A stretch of 64,000 bases of DNA. Origin: Clostridium sp. KNHs214 (GTDB taxonomy: Bacteria > Bacillota > Clostridia > Clostridiales > Clostridiaceae). The position numbers were made by a program, and so were the translations under genes. The stretch lies in NCBI RefSeq assembly GCF_000744935.1, contig NZ_JQMW01000009.1:1-64000 (forward strand), written 5' to 3'. Shown here in pieces: positions 33,148-42,388 of the stretch. The first letter of the stretch is position 1, and each line of letters begins with the position of its first letter. The notes below the pieces were generated by a model, which was given only the letters and a program-made list of their open reading frames with translations, did not search any database and was not told the origin of the DNA.

Positions 33148-33453
33148 ATGAGTGGGGAGTATATATCTAAATTAGAAAATGAAGAAATGGATTTTTTGTT
33201 TGACGCTATATTAAAGTTAGAAAACAGAGAAGAGTGCTATAGGTTTTTTGAAGATGTATGTACAATCAATGAAATAAAAGCCTTAGCACAGAGAATGCAG
33301 GTAGCAAAAATGTTGATGGAGAGAAGGACCTATTTAGATATTGCAGCAACTACAGGAGCAAGTACTGCTACTATAAGTAGGGTAAACAGATCATTAAACT
33401 ATGGAAGTAACGGTTATAAATTAGCTTTTGATAAGTTGAATTGGAACCCTTAA
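33148..33453 (+). CDS. yerC: YerC/TrpR-like DNA-binding protein
   Basis: A 101-residue protein. ATG at 33148 preceded by GGGAGTGAG is preferred to ATG 33103, which lacks a ribosome site and overlaps a likely -10 (TGGTAAAAT). The sequence contains LENREECYRFFEDVCTINEI and ALAQRMQVAKMLMERRTYLD, then the helix-turn-helix IAATTGASTATISRVNRSLNYG, which define the TrpR-related YerC/YecD family. Its regulon is not known. It lies upstream of pcrA, an arrangement also common in Bacillus and Clostridium, but has its own transcription unit here. Confidence 0.9.
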   Translation: MSGEYISKLENEEMDFLFDAILKLENREECYRFFEDVCTINEIKALAQRMQVAKMLMERRTYLDIAATTGASTATISRVNRSLNYGSNGYKLAFDKLNWNP

Positions 33454-33492
33454 AATCAAAACGGTTTAATTAACAGTACCTGTATGTGAGGC

Positions 33493-33538
33493 ACGAGGAT
33501 ATCCCCAAAATTTTCAGGATTAAATCGTGCTTTTATTA
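33493..33538 (+). terminator. Probable terminator of yerC
   Basis: GCACGA (33493-33498) pairs with TCGTGC across a long loop that itself contains GGATATCC, followed by TTTTATT. Confidence 0.45.
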
Positions 33539-33589
33539 ATTTTAAGCTGATAATGTTTGATATAATGTAAAGATGTCTATTATAATAAT

Positions 33590-33655
33590 ATAAACAAAGT
33601 TCTTAGTTTTAGATGGGGTATTACAGTAAGTAGCCATGAGATAAACAAAGTTCTT
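33590..33655 (+). repeat. 15-bp direct repeat in the pcrA leader
   Basis: ATAAACAAAGTTCTT occurs at 33590-33604 and 33641-33655, 51 bp apart, the second copy 19 bp before the pcrA start. A TATAAT-like box (33561-33566) precedes both. Confidence 0.5.
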
Positions 33656-33674
33656 TTTAATTAGGAGGTAGCAG

Positions 33675-35927
33675 ATGGAATTAAAAAAACTTTTAAATAG
33701 AGAACAGTATGAAGCAGCCAGTACTATAAATGGCCCTCTTTTAATACTAGCAGGGGCTGGTTCGGGTAAAACTAGAGTATTGACCTATAGGATAGCTTAT
33801 ATGATCCAGGATTTAGATATATATCCTTCCAGCATATTAGCCATAACCTTTACCAACAAAGCTGCAGGAGAAATGAAAGAAAGAATAAAAGCTTTAGTAG
33901 GAGATGTGGTGGACAGCATGTGGGTTTCTACATTTCACTCTAGCTGCGTTAGGATTTTGAGAAGAGAGATAGACAAAATAGGCTATAATAAGAATTTTGC
34001 CATATACGATACATCAGACCAAAAGGTACTTATGAAAGAATGCATGAAAGAATTAAATATAAATGATAAGGATATAACTGATAGAGAAATTTTAGGCAAA
34101 ATATCAGATCAAAAGAACAATTTGATTTCTGCTGAGCAGTTTAAAGCAGAAAATGAAAGAAATTATAAATTAAATAAGATAGCTGATGTATATTTGCTAT
34201 ATCAAAAGAAGCTAAAAAGTAACAATGCTTTGGATTTTGATGATTTGATTTTTAAAACTGTAGAATTATTAAAGAAACATAAGGATGTCTTGGAGTTCTA
34301 TCAAAGAAAGTTTAAATATATAATGGTAGATGAATATCAAGACACCAATAGAGCACAGTATGAACTGGTAAAATTACTAGCAGCAGGTCATAGAAACATA
34401 TGCGTGGTGGGGGATGATGATCAATGTATTTACCAGTGGAGGGGTGCAGATATAAGAAATATATTAGATTTTGAAAAAGACTATGCTGATGCTAAGGTGG
34501 TAAAGCTTGAGCAAAATTATAGATCTAAAGCTAATATACTAAATGCTGCCAATGAAGTTATAAGAAATAACGCTCAAAGAAAGAATAAAGTACTTAGGAC
34601 AGAGATGGAAGATGGAGATAAAATAAACATATATAGAGCATATTCAGATATGGATGAAGGTATGTTTGTATGCAAAACTATAAAGAATATAATGAAAGAA
34701 AATGATAAAAGTTTTAAGGACTTTGCTATACTTTATAGAACCAATGCACAATCTCGTGTCTTTGAGGACATATTTATTAAAAATGCTGTACCATACAGAA
34801 TAATAGGTGGATTAAAATTCTATGATAGAAAAGAAATAAAGGATATATTAGCTTACTTAAAACTTATAAACAACCCTGTGGATGATGTGAGCTTAAAGAG
34901 GATAATAAATGTACCTAAAAGAGCTATTGGGGATACTACAGTAGACAAAATACAACGCTTTGCAAATAGTATAGATGATTGTCTTTACAGCGTCATATTA
35001 GATGTGGAAAATGTGCCAGGATTAAGTTCAAGAAATATAACATCTATAAATAAATTTACAAGCCTTATAAATAGCTTCATAGCTAATAAAGATGAAATGA
35101 TGGTTTCAGAGCTTATAGAGGAAATAATAGATAAAACAGGATATTTAGATTCCCTTCTAAAAACAAATACTATAGAGGATAAGGCTAGAATAGAAAACTT
35201 AAAGGAACTGGTTTCCGCTGCAGTAGAGTTTGAGAATACTTCAGAGGATAAAAGCTTATTTGCATTTTTAGAACAAGTTACTCTAGTTTCAGACATAGAT
35301 AATTTTAATGAGGAAGCAGATTCCGTGGTGCTTATGACAGTACACAGTGCTAAGGGGCTTGAATTTCCAGTGGTGTTTATGGTTGGCATGGAAAATGGGG
35401 TATTTCCAGGGATGGCTTCATTAAATGATTTTAATGAAATGGAGGAATCTAGAAGGCTTTGTTACGTTGGAATAACAAGGGCTAAGGAGCAACTGTACAT
35501 GACGTCGGCAGAAAGTAGAAGGGTATTTGGAAGAACTGTATGCTATGAGGAATCAGATTTTATAGCAGAAATACCACTAAAGTTAAGGGAAAGAGTAAAT
35601 CTCCAAAACAATGATCCTAGAGTTATGGCCAGAAGAAGCGTGGATACAGGTCTTAGAAATAATCCTCATAGCCTTAGAAATTCTTTCAAATCATTTTCTA
35701 ATTACTCATCTAGAGAAGATAGTAATGTATGGAATGAAAGTAATGAAGGGAAAGAAGCTAGTGAAAATGAGATAGTAGAAGGAAGAAAAGTTAAGCATTC
35801 TACTTTTGGGGTGGGTACTGTAGTAAGTAAAAAAGTTACTGATAGTGGAATTAAAATCACTGTGGTATTTGATAGCTATGGCATAAAGAATTTAATTTAT
35901 AATAAATCCATATTAGAAATACTGTAA
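33675..35927 (+). CDS. pcrA: UvrD/PcrA-type DNA helicase
   Basis: A 750-residue protein with AGGAGG 7 bases before ATG. Superfamily 1 motifs in order: Q motif LNREQYEAA (8-16), Walker A LAGAGSGKTRVL (25-36), TFTNKAAGEMKER (59-71), DDLIF, VDEYQDTN (222-229), VVGDDDQCIYQWRGAD, LEQNYRSK, MTVHSAKGLEFPVVF (motif V) and YVGITRAKEQLY (motif VI). The C-terminal tail (about 690-750) has the Tudor-like VKHSTFGVGTVVSKK. ATP-driven 3'-5' helicase for repair, plasmid replication and RecA clearing. Its TAA stop is half of a MITE target duplication. Confidence 0.96.
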   Translation: MELKKLLNREQYEAASTINGPLLILAGAGSGKTRVLTYRIAYMIQDLDIYPSSILAITFTNKAAGEMKERIKALVGDVVDSMWVSTFHSSCVRILRREIDKIGYNKNFAIYDTSDQKVLMKECMKELNINDKDITDREILGKISDQKNNLISAEQFKAENERNYKLNKIADVYLLYQKKLKSNNALDFDDLIFKTVELLKKHKDVLEFYQRKFKYIMVDEYQDTNRAQYELVKLLAAGHRNICVVGDDDQCIYQWRGADIRNILDFEKDYADAKVVKLEQNYRSKANILNAANEVIRNNAQRKNKVLRTEMEDGDKINIYRAYSDMDEGMFVCKTIKNIMKENDKSFKDFAILYRTNAQSRVFEDIFIKNAVPYRIIGGLKFYDRKEIKDILAYLKLINNPVDDVSLKRIINVPKRAIGDTTVDKIQRFANSIDDCLYSVILDVENVPGLSSRNITSINKFTSLINSFIANKDEMMVSELIEEIIDKTGYLDSLLKTNTIEDKARIENLKELVSAAVEFENTSEDKSLFAFLEQVTLVSDIDNFNEEADSVVLMTVHSAKGLEFPVVFMVGMENGVFPGMASLNDFNEMEESRRLCYVGITRAKEQLYMTSAESRRVFGRTVCYEESDFIAEIPLKLRERVNLQNNDPRVMARRSVDTGLRNNPHSLRNSFKSFSNYSSREDSNVWNESNEGKEASENEIVEGRKVKHSTFGVGTVVSKKVTDSGIKITVVFDSYGIKNLIYNKSILEIL

Positions 35928-36084
35928 GGTACATGAAAAGAAATAACAAGTCGAAAATTCTAGTATATTTTGTGTCAGACAAGGAAACAGGTTCCGGCGC
36001 TACTAGGACTATTGGTGGGTTCTGCTGACGCAGTATGACGCAAAATATACTAGCATACTGACTTATTATTTATTTCAATGTGCC
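35928..36084 (-). repeat. 157-bp MITE, full-length copy 3
   Basis: GGTACATGAAAAGAAATAAC ... ATTTCAATGTGCC with TAA on both sides (35925-35927, 36085-36087). The left TAA is the pcrA stop codon. It sits between pcrA and ligA, whose ribosome site begins 10 bp beyond it. Confidence 0.92.
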
Positions 36085-36106
36085 TAAGTGGTGTGAGGTG
36101 AAATTT

Positions 36107-38098
36107 TTGGACAAATATATTGAAAGAATAAAAGAATTAGTGCATGTACTAAATAAACATTCATATGAATATTATGTATTGGATAATCCAACGATATCAG
36201 ATAAGGAATATGATGAAATTTATGATCAACTTGTAAAACTTGAAAAAGACACAGGATTTATATTGCCCTATTCTCCAAGTCAAAGGGTGGGAGATGGTAT
36301 ATTATCGGGATTTGAAAAGTATACTCATAGGGCTAAACTTTGGAGTCTTGATAAATCACAGGATATAAATGGTATAATTCAGTGGCATAATAGAAATAAG
36401 AAAGCTGTGGAAGAATACAATAGAACCCATGAAGAAAAACTACCTGAGTTAAAATATATAGTTACAAAGAAGTTTGATGGTCTTAGTGTGAATTTAACTT
36501 ATGATGAAAGTGGTGTACTAAGTAAAGCAGCTACTAGAGGAACAGGGATAATAGGAGAAGATGTAACAGCCCAGGTAAAGACTATAAAATCAATACCTCT
36601 TAAAATTGATAATGGAGCAGTTGTAGAAATACATGGAGAAGCTATAATGACAAAAGAAGCTTTTGAGGAATATAATAAAAATGCCCAGGTTCCCCTTAAA
36701 AATTTAAGAAATGGGGCTGCTGGTGCTCTTAGAAATTTAAATTTAAAAGAAACCTCTAAAAGAAATCTTTCAGCTTTCTTCTATGATGTAGGATACAACG
36801 AAGGAAAAGCATTTGAAACCTATAGTGAAATGATGGATTTTATAAAGAAAAAGGGACTTCCTGTAGATGATTACATAAAGAAATGTGAAACTATAGAAGA
36901 TATAAAAAGAGAAATAGAGTATATAAATAAAATTAGAGGGGAATTGAACTATGATATAGATGGAGCAGTTATAGCTATTGATAACATAAGAACTAGGGAT
37001 GTGCTAGGCTACACAGTAAAATTCCCTAAGTGGGCTATAGCTTTTAAATTTGAAGCAGAGGAAGCCACCACTACTCTTTTGGATGTAGAATGGAATGTGG
37101 GTAGAAGCGGTAGGGTAAGCCCTACGGCTTTACTAGAACCAGTGGATATAGCAGGGGCAACGGTTAAAAGAGCCACATTGAATAACATGGATGATATAGA
37201 AAAAAAAGGTGTCAAAAAGGGCTGCAGAGTGTTTTTAAGACGTTCTAATGATGTTATACCAGAAATAATTGGTGTAGTAGAGGAGAGTCTAGAAGGAGCA
37301 GAAGATATAAAACCACCTGAAAAGTGTCCTTATTGCGGCAGTGAAGTTGTAAGAGACGGAGCACATTATTTTTGTGAAAATACACTGTCTTGCAAACCAC
37401 AGTTAGTGAAGAGTATAGTTCATTTTGCTTCAAGAGAAGCTATGAATATAGAGGGATTTAGTGAAAAAACAGCAGAACAACTTTTTGAAAATCTAAACAT
37501 CAAATCCATAAGTGATCTTTATAATGTAAAAAAAGAAGAATTGTTGACTTTAGAGAGATTTGGTGAGAAAAAGGCTCAAAATCTAATAGATTCAGTGGAA
37601 AAAAGTAAGAATCCTGATTTAGCTTCATTTATATATGCACTTAGTATACCTAATGTAGGTAAAAAAACTGCCACAGATTTAGCTAATACATTTAAGAATT
37701 TTGAAAGTTTTAAAAATGCTAAATTTGAAGAGCTGATCCAAATTCAAGATATAGGTGAAACCGTGGCTAAATGTATTGTAGACTTTTTTAGTGATTCATT
37801 GATAAGTAAAAGTGTAGATGAATTATTTAATGTTGGGATAAAACCTTATTTTGAAGATGTAAAAATAGAAGAAAATAATTTTAAGGATAAAACTATAGTG
37901 ATAACGGGAAGTCTTCAAAAATATAGTAGAACAGAAATAAAAGACAAATTGGAGAATCTTGGAGCTAAAGTGTCATCAAGTGTTAGCAAAAAAACAGATT
38001 ATGTTTTAGTGGGGGAAGCACCAGGATCTAAATATGAAAAAGCTTTAAACCTAGGAATTAAGATTATTACGGAAGAAGAGTTTGAAAAGTTAGTATAA
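36107..38098 (+). CDS. ligA: NAD-dependent DNA ligase
   Basis: A 663-residue protein, normal for LigA. TTG at 36107 with GAGGTG 6 bases upstream is chosen; the longer frame starts inside the MITE. Domain Ia [20 protein letters not shown] with [15 protein letters not shown], adenylation site K122-[18 protein letters not shown] fold [20 protein letters not shown], zinc finger CPYC...C...C (about 415-445), HhH repeats and a C-terminal BRCT domain (about 590-663). It joins nicks using NAD. The residue two before the Lys is Thr, where most LigA have Glu. It follows pcrA, as often in Firmicutes. Confidence 0.94.
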   Translation: MDKYIERIKELVHVLNKHSYEYYVLDNPTISDKEYDEIYDQLVKLEKDTGFILPYSPSQRVGDGILSGFEKYTHRAKLWSLDKSQDINGIIQWHNRNKKAVEEYNRTHEEKLPELKYIVTKKFDGLSVNLTYDESGVLSKAATRGTGIIGEDVTAQVKTIKSIPLKIDNGAVVEIHGEAIMTKEAFEEYNKNAQVPLKNLRNGAAGALRNLNLKETSKRNLSAFFYDVGYNEGKAFETYSEMMDFIKKKGLPVDDYIKKCETIEDIKREIEYINKIRGELNYDIDGAVIAIDNIRTRDVLGYTVKFPKWAIAFKFEAEEATTTLLDVEWNVGRSGRVSPTALLEPVDIAGATVKRATLNNMDDIEKKGVKKGCRVFLRRSNDVIPEIIGVVEESLEGAEDIKPPEKCPYCGSEVVRDGAHYFCENTLSCKPQLVKSIVHFASREAMNIEGFSEKTAEQLFENLNIKSISDLYNVKKEELLTLERFGEKKAQNLIDSVEKSKNPDLASFIYALSIPNVGKKTATDLANTFKNFESFKNAKFEELIQIQDIGETVAKCIVDFFSDSLISKSVDELFNVGIKPYFEDVKIEENNFKDKTIVITGSLQKYSRTEIKDKLENLGAKVSSSVSKKTDYVLVGEAPGSKYEKALNLGIKIITEEEFEKLV

Positions 38099-38199
38099 AA
38101 GTGCTTAAAAAACTAAAAAAGTATAAAATAGCTTAATATAAATAAATTACCTTATTTACAAAAGACGAATAAACAGTTAATATAAATTGAATAATATAA

Positions 38200-38285
38200 T
38201 TGAATGTAAATTTCGCATTGAATACTGATTATTGTAATCAATTATTTCACAGTCAGCAGTAATGCGAATTATAAATTACAATTAA
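38200..38285. repeat. Imperfect palindrome between ligA and the next gene
   Basis: AATTTCGCATTGAATACTGA (38209-38228) and TCAGCAGTAATGCGAATT (38251-38268) are complementary with gaps. No T-run follows, so it is not a plain terminator. Related copies were not found in the window. Confidence 0.45.
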
Positions 38286-38324
38286 GTTAATTTTAAAAGT
38301 AATTATGTAAGCGGAGGAAGAAAA

Positions 38325-38594
38325 ATGAGGAAGGTAATTGATATTTTAGGATGGGTATGTGTTTTTATAACAGTAGTGGTTCTCGTCATAACGCTGTTAA
38401 CTACATATCAATTTATATACCTAAGGCATTTTAATACTTACAGGATTATTCAACTGTGTATATTTTTCACGGCAATCACTTGGTCTATTAAGATGTTTAT
38501 CCAAAAGCCGGACCATTCCAATATAATTTATCCTTTATTGTACATGCTTTTAGCAATGGGAACTATATTTTTTATGTATATTGGAGTGTATTAG
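38325..38594 (+). CDS. Small membrane protein of unknown function
   Basis: An 89-residue protein with CGGAGG 8 bases before ATG. Three hydrophobic helices: ILGWVCVFITVVVLVITLL (6-24), IIQLCIFFTAITWSIKMF (41-58) and YPLLYMLLAMGTIFFMYIGV (68-88). No recognised family. It stands between ligA and gatC. Confidence 0.65.
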   Translation: MRKVIDILGWVCVFITVVVLVITLLTTYQFIYLRHFNTYRIIQLCIFFTAITWSIKMFIQKPDHSNIIYPLLYMLLAMGTIFFMYIGVY

Positions 38595-38635
38595 TAGTTA
38601 ATAGTTAATAGGTAATTTTATCCCTAGTCGTTGTG

Positions 38636-38678
38636 TATAAATTGCTAGTTTTATCTAAGATTAAACTAGCAATTTATA
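38636..38678. repeat. Perfect 16-bp inverted repeat
   Basis: TATAAATTGCTAGTTT (38636-38651) and AAACTAGCAATTTATA (38663-38678) around 11 bases. There is no T-run on either side. It could be a processing site or a factor-dependent terminator for the gene before it. Confidence 0.6.
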
Positions 38679-38878
38679 CTTAAAGGCTGGGGATTTTGTT
38701 TAATGTAAAATAAGAATACACAATCCTAAAATTAATAGAGGATCATATATTAGATATTTGGAAATTTGTTAAAAAAAACAGGTATGTAAAAATAAAATTT
38801 TTGTGGTAAAATAGAAATGTTATGTTATATAATAATTAGATTGGTTATAATTAATACAAACAGGAAGTGAGGGATAAT

Positions 38879-39166
38879 ATGTCAGTTTCAAAAAAAGATG
38901 TTGAATATGTAGCAGAACTTTCAAGATTAAGTTTCAATGAAGAGGAAAAAGAAGCTCTTGTAATTGATTTAAATAATATCTTAAATTATATGGAACAGTT
39001 AAATGAATTAAATACAGATAATGTAGATATAGTGGTAAATCCTTACTATATGGAAAATAAATTTAGAGAAGATAAGGTTACGGAATCTATGGAGCTTAAG
39101 GATGTTTTAGAAAATGCTCCAGAAAAACTAGAGGAATATGTAATGGTTCCTAAGATAATAGAGTAA
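38879..39166 (+). CDS. gatC: Asp/Glu-tRNA(Asn/Gln) amidotransferase subunit C
   Basis: A 95-residue protein. ATG at 38879 (GGAAGTGAGG upstream) gives [20 protein letters not shown]. The family blocks [20 protein letters not shown] and the tail [10 protein letters not shown]...[18 protein letters not shown] are present. GatC stabilises GatA in the GatCAB complex that converts mischarged Glu-tRNA(Gln) or Asp-tRNA(Asn). It is separated from gatA by a 157-bp MITE whose left target duplication is the gatC stop codon. Confidence 0.95.
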   Translation: MSVSKKDVEYVAELSRLSFNEEEKEALVIDLNNILNYMEQLNELNTDNVDIVVNPYYMENKFREDKVTESMELKDVLENAPEKLEEYVMVPKIIE

Positions 39167-39323
39167 GGCACATTCAAATAAATAATAAGTCAGTATGCTA
39201 GTCTATTTTGCGTCATACTGCGTCAGCAGAACCCACCGATAGCCCTACTATCGGCGAAACCTGCTTCCTTGTCTGACACAAAATATACCAGCATCTTTGA
39301 CTTGTTATTTCTTTTCATGTACC
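39167..39323 (+). repeat. 157-bp MITE, full-length copy 4, inside the gat operon
   Basis: GGCACATTCAAATAAATAAT ... TTTCTTTTCATGTACC, apex CCGATAG-CCCTA-CTATCGG. Left flank TAA is the gatC stop; the right flank is TGA, a one-base change from TAA. It can fold as one long hairpin within the gatC-gatA mRNA. Confidence 0.92.
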
Positions 39324-39350
39324 TGATAGCTTTAAATAAGGAGGTATATA

Positions 39351-40805
39351 ATGGATTTTTATAAATTAAAAGCCCACGAGATAAAAAAATTAATAGAAGA
39401 TAAAGAAGTAAAGGCTGAAGAAGTAACAGCAGCTTTTTTAAATAGAATAGATGAAGTGGATGAAAAAGTAGGAGCTTATCTTTATGTAGCTAAAGAAGAG
39501 GCTTTAAATAAAGCTAAAGAAGTAGATGAAAAATTGGCTAAGGGCGAAGAAGTAGGAAGTCTTGCAGGAGTGCCTGTAGCAGTAAAGGATAATATAAATG
39601 TAAGGGGAATGCAAAACACTTGTGCTTCTAAAATACTAGAAGGATATGTGGCTCCTTATGATGCCTTTGTAACAAAGAAATTAAAGGAAAGCAATGCTAT
39701 TATATTAGGAAAAGCTAACATGGATGAGTTTGCTATGGGATCTTCTAATGAAAATAGTGCCTTTAAACCTGTTAGAAATCCATGGGATTTAACTAGAGTT
39801 CCAGGGGGATCTTCTGGTGGTTCTGCAGCTTCAGTAGCAGCCTTTGAGGCAGCTCTCTCTCTTGGAACAGAAACAGGGGGATCTGTAAGACAGCCAGCTT
39901 CTCTTTGTGGAATAGTTGGATTAAAGCCAACCTACGGAAGAATTTCAAGAAATGGAGTGGTAGCTTTTGGTTCCACTTTAGACCAAGTGGGAACTTTCGG
40001 AAGAGATGTACAGGATTGTGCACTTTTAACAGGAGCCATAGCAGGCCTTGATAGTGGAGATTTCACTACAGCAGATGTGAAGGTTCCAGACTATACAAAA
40101 TTCCTTACAAAGGACATAAAAGGAACTAGAATAGGTGTGCCTACAGACTTTTTCCAGGGACTAGATGATAAAATAAGAAAAAAAATACAAGAATCTATAG
40201 GAGTATTAAAGGAAAACGGTGCTATAGTTGAAGAAATTTCACTTCCATTAGCAAAATACTCTTTAGCAGATTATTATATTATAGCTTGTGCAGAAGCTTC
40301 CTCAAACCTTGCTAGATTCGATGGTATTAGATATGGATATAGAGCTAAGGATTTTAAAGATTCTGTGGATATATACTTTAAATCTAGAACAGAAGGTTTT
40401 GGAGAAGAAGTGAAGAGAAGAATAATGCTTGGAACTTATGTGCTTTCAGCAGGATACTATGATGCATATTATAAAAAGGCATTAAAGGTAAGAAAACTTA
40501 TAAAAGAGGAATTTGATAAAGTATTTAAAAACTATGATGCTATAATAACACCAACGTCACCTACTACAGCATTTAAAATAGGTGAGAAAACAAAGGATCT
40601 ACTTTCAATGTACTTATCAGATATATACACAGTACCTGTTAATATGGCAGGAATACCAGCTATATCTGTACCTTGTGGCATGGTAGATGGACTTCCAGTA
40701 GGAATGCAAATTATGGGGAATTACTTTGAGGAAGAAAAATTATTTAAGTTAGCATATAGCTATGAACAGTCAACAGATTATCATAAGGAAATGCCAAGAG
40801 TATAA
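39351..40805 (+). CDS. gatA: Asp/Glu-tRNA(Asn/Gln) amidotransferase subunit A
   Basis: A 484-residue protein with AAGGAGG 7 bases before ATG. Amidase-signature enzyme with the Ser-cisSer-Lys triad in place: catalytic Lys in [11 protein letters not shown] (about 78), [13 protein letters not shown] with the cis-Ser (about 153), and nucleophile Ser in [16 protein letters not shown] (about 177). It releases ammonia from glutamine (or asparagine) for GatB. The C-terminus [20 protein letters not shown] is standard. gatB follows 15 bp later. Its transcription must cross the MITE after gatC, unless an internal promoter exists. Confidence 0.96.
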   Translation: MDFYKLKAHEIKKLIEDKEVKAEEVTAAFLNRIDEVDEKVGAYLYVAKEEALNKAKEVDEKLAKGEEVGSLAGVPVAVKDNINVRGMQNTCASKILEGYVAPYDAFVTKKLKESNAIILGKANMDEFAMGSSNENSAFKPVRNPWDLTRVPGGSSGGSAASVAAFEAALSLGTETGGSVRQPASLCGIVGLKPTYGRISRNGVVAFGSTLDQVGTFGRDVQDCALLTGAIAGLDSGDFTTADVKVPDYTKFLTKDIKGTRIGVPTDFFQGLDDKIRKKIQESIGVLKENGAIVEEISLPLAKYSLADYYIIACAEASSNLARFDGIRYGYRAKDFKDSVDIYFKSRTEGFGEEVKRRIMLGTYVLSAGYYDAYYKKALKVRKLIKEEFDKVFKNYDAIITPTSPTTAFKIGEKTKDLLSMYLSDIYTVPVNMAGIPAISVPCGMVDGLPVGMQIMGNYFEEEKLFKLAYSYEQSTDYHKEMPRV

Positions 40806-40820
40806 AGGAAGGTGAAAAAC

Positions 40821-42251
40821 ATGGAGTTTGAAGCAGTTATTGGACTAGAAGTTCACGTGGAACTTGCAACAAAGACAAAAATATACTGTGGTTGTACTAC
40901 AGAATTCGGAGGGAAACCTAATACACATGTTTGTCCTATATGTATGGGACTTCCAGGTTCACTTCCTCAGCTTAATAAAAAGGTAGTAGAATACGGAATG
41001 AAGGCAGGAATTGCTTTAAATTGTTCTATAAATAAAGTAAACAGAATGGATAGAAAAAATTATTTTTATCCAGACTGTCCTAAAAATTATCAAATAACTC
41101 AAGATGAAATTCCTCTATGCTACGATGGATACATAGATATAGAATTAGACAATGGGGATAATAAAAGAATAGGACTAGAAAGAATTCATATAGAAGAAGA
41201 TGCAGGAAAACTTCTACACACAAAATTAGGAACACTTGTGGATTATAATAGAGCTGGAATTCCATTGGCTGAAATAGTTTCAAAGCCAGATTTAAGAAGC
41301 CCTAGAGAAGCTGTATTATATCTTGAAAAATTAAAGAGTATATTACAAGCCACAGAAGTATCTGATTGTAAAATGGAGCAGGGTTCTTTAAGATGTGATG
41401 CTAATATATCCGTAAGAGAAAAAGGTGCAGAGAAGTTTGGTATAAGAACAGAGATAAAGAACATGAACTCTTTTAAAGCTTTAGAGAAAGCCTTAAACTA
41501 TGAATTTGAAAGACAGACTAAGGCGGTTGAAAATGGCGAAGAGCTTAGAGTGGAAACAAGAAGATGGAATGAAACTAAAGGCATAACAGAAGTCATGAGA
41601 AGCAAAGAGGAGGCTAATGACTATAGATATTTCCCAGAGGGAGATTTAGTTACTATAAACATAGCTGACAGCTGGATAGAAAGAATTAAAGAAGAAATAC
41701 CAGAGCTTCCTTATGCAAAGGTAGAAAGATTCTTAAAGGAATATGAGATCCCTAAATACGATGCAGAAGTAATAGTGTTAGCCATGAATATGGCTGATTT
41801 CTTTGAAGAAGCTGCAAAGGAAAGTTGCGATGCTAAAGCTGCATCTAACTGGATAATGGGCGACATATCAAGACTTATGAATGAAGAGCTTTTAGAAGCG
41901 AAGGATCTTAAATTTAATCCAATGCAATTAGCGGAACTTATAAAACTTATAAACGCTAAAACTATATCTAATGCTATAGGAAAAACGGTACTGGAAGAAA
42001 TGTACAAAACAGGAAAAAATCCTAAGCAAATAGTAGAAGAAAAGGGATTAGTTCAAAATAGTGACGAAGGAGCTATACTAGAAGTTGTTAAGCAGGTTTT
42101 AAAAGATAATCCTAAGTCTATAGAAGATTATAAGAATGGTAGAACTAGAGTTACTGGATTCTTAGTTGGTCAGGTTATGAAAGCCTCAAGAGGAAAGGCA
42201 AATCCTGAAATAGTTAATAAATTAGTAAATGAAGAAATAGTGAAACTATAG
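40821..42251 (+). CDS. gatB: Asp/Glu-tRNA(Asn/Gln) amidotransferase subunit B
   Basis: A 476-residue protein. ATG at 40821 (GGAAGGTG upstream) is preferred over GTG 40812, which lies in the ribosome site. Starts MEFEAVIGLEVHVELATKTK; contains CP.CMGLPGSLP, MDRKNYFYPDCPKNYQITQ, IHIEEDAGKLLH, GIPLAEIVSKPD, the signature CKMEQGSLRCDANIS and a YqeY-like tail domain (about 330-476) ending MKASRGKANPEIVNKLV. It binds tRNA and carries out the kinase/transamidation step. Last gene of the operon, followed by a terminator. Confidence 0.96.
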   Translation: MEFEAVIGLEVHVELATKTKIYCGCTTEFGGKPNTHVCPICMGLPGSLPQLNKKVVEYGMKAGIALNCSINKVNRMDRKNYFYPDCPKNYQITQDEIPLCYDGYIDIELDNGDNKRIGLERIHIEEDAGKLLHTKLGTLVDYNRAGIPLAEIVSKPDLRSPREAVLYLEKLKSILQATEVSDCKMEQGSLRCDANISVREKGAEKFGIRTEIKNMNSFKALEKALNYEFERQTKAVENGEELRVETRRWNETKGITEVMRSKEEANDYRYFPEGDLVTINIADSWIERIKEEIPELPYAKVERFLKEYEIPKYDAEVIVLAMNMADFFEEAAKESCDAKAASNWIMGDISRLMNEELLEAKDLKFNPMQLAELIKLINAKTISNAIGKTVLEEMYKTGKNPKQIVEEKGLVQNSDEGAILEVVKQVLKDNPKSIEDYKNGRTRVTGFLVGQVMKASRGKANPEIVNKLVNEEIVKL

Positions 42252-42273
42252 AAGAACTAAACAAAGTTAAGAA

Positions 42274-42308
42274 AAAGGGCCTACAAATTTTATTTTGTGG
42301 CCCTTTAA
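42274..42308 (+). terminator. Terminator of the gat operon
   Basis: AAAGGGCC (42274-42281) pairs with GGCCCTTT (42299-42306), with an ACAAA/TTTGT inner stem. A-rich to the left, weak T-run to the right. Confidence 0.65.
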
Positions 42309-42326
42309 AAAATTGTTAGGGTATTA

Positions 42327-42380
42327 GGCACATTCAAATAAGATACATGAAAAGAAATAACAAGATTATTTGAATGTGCC
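42327..42380 (+). repeat. MITE family, 54-bp palindromic micro-copy 5
   Basis: GGCACATTCAAATAA at the left is matched by its exact complement TTATTTGAATGTGCC at the right. The opposite MITE end (GATACATGAAAAGAAATAAC) lies between, so it looks like a rearranged copy of two overlapping ends. Flanks are TTA and TAA. Confidence 0.8.
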
Positions 42381-42388
42381 TAAATTCT

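Noticed and set aside
34985-35389. 134-residue minus-strand ORF in pcrA
   Set aside because: Antisense shadow of an intact helicase gene.
36080-36106. Upstream GTG start of ligA
   Set aside because: It lies in the last bases of the MITE and adds residues unlike LigA; the TTG at 36107 has a good ribosome site and the standard N-terminus.
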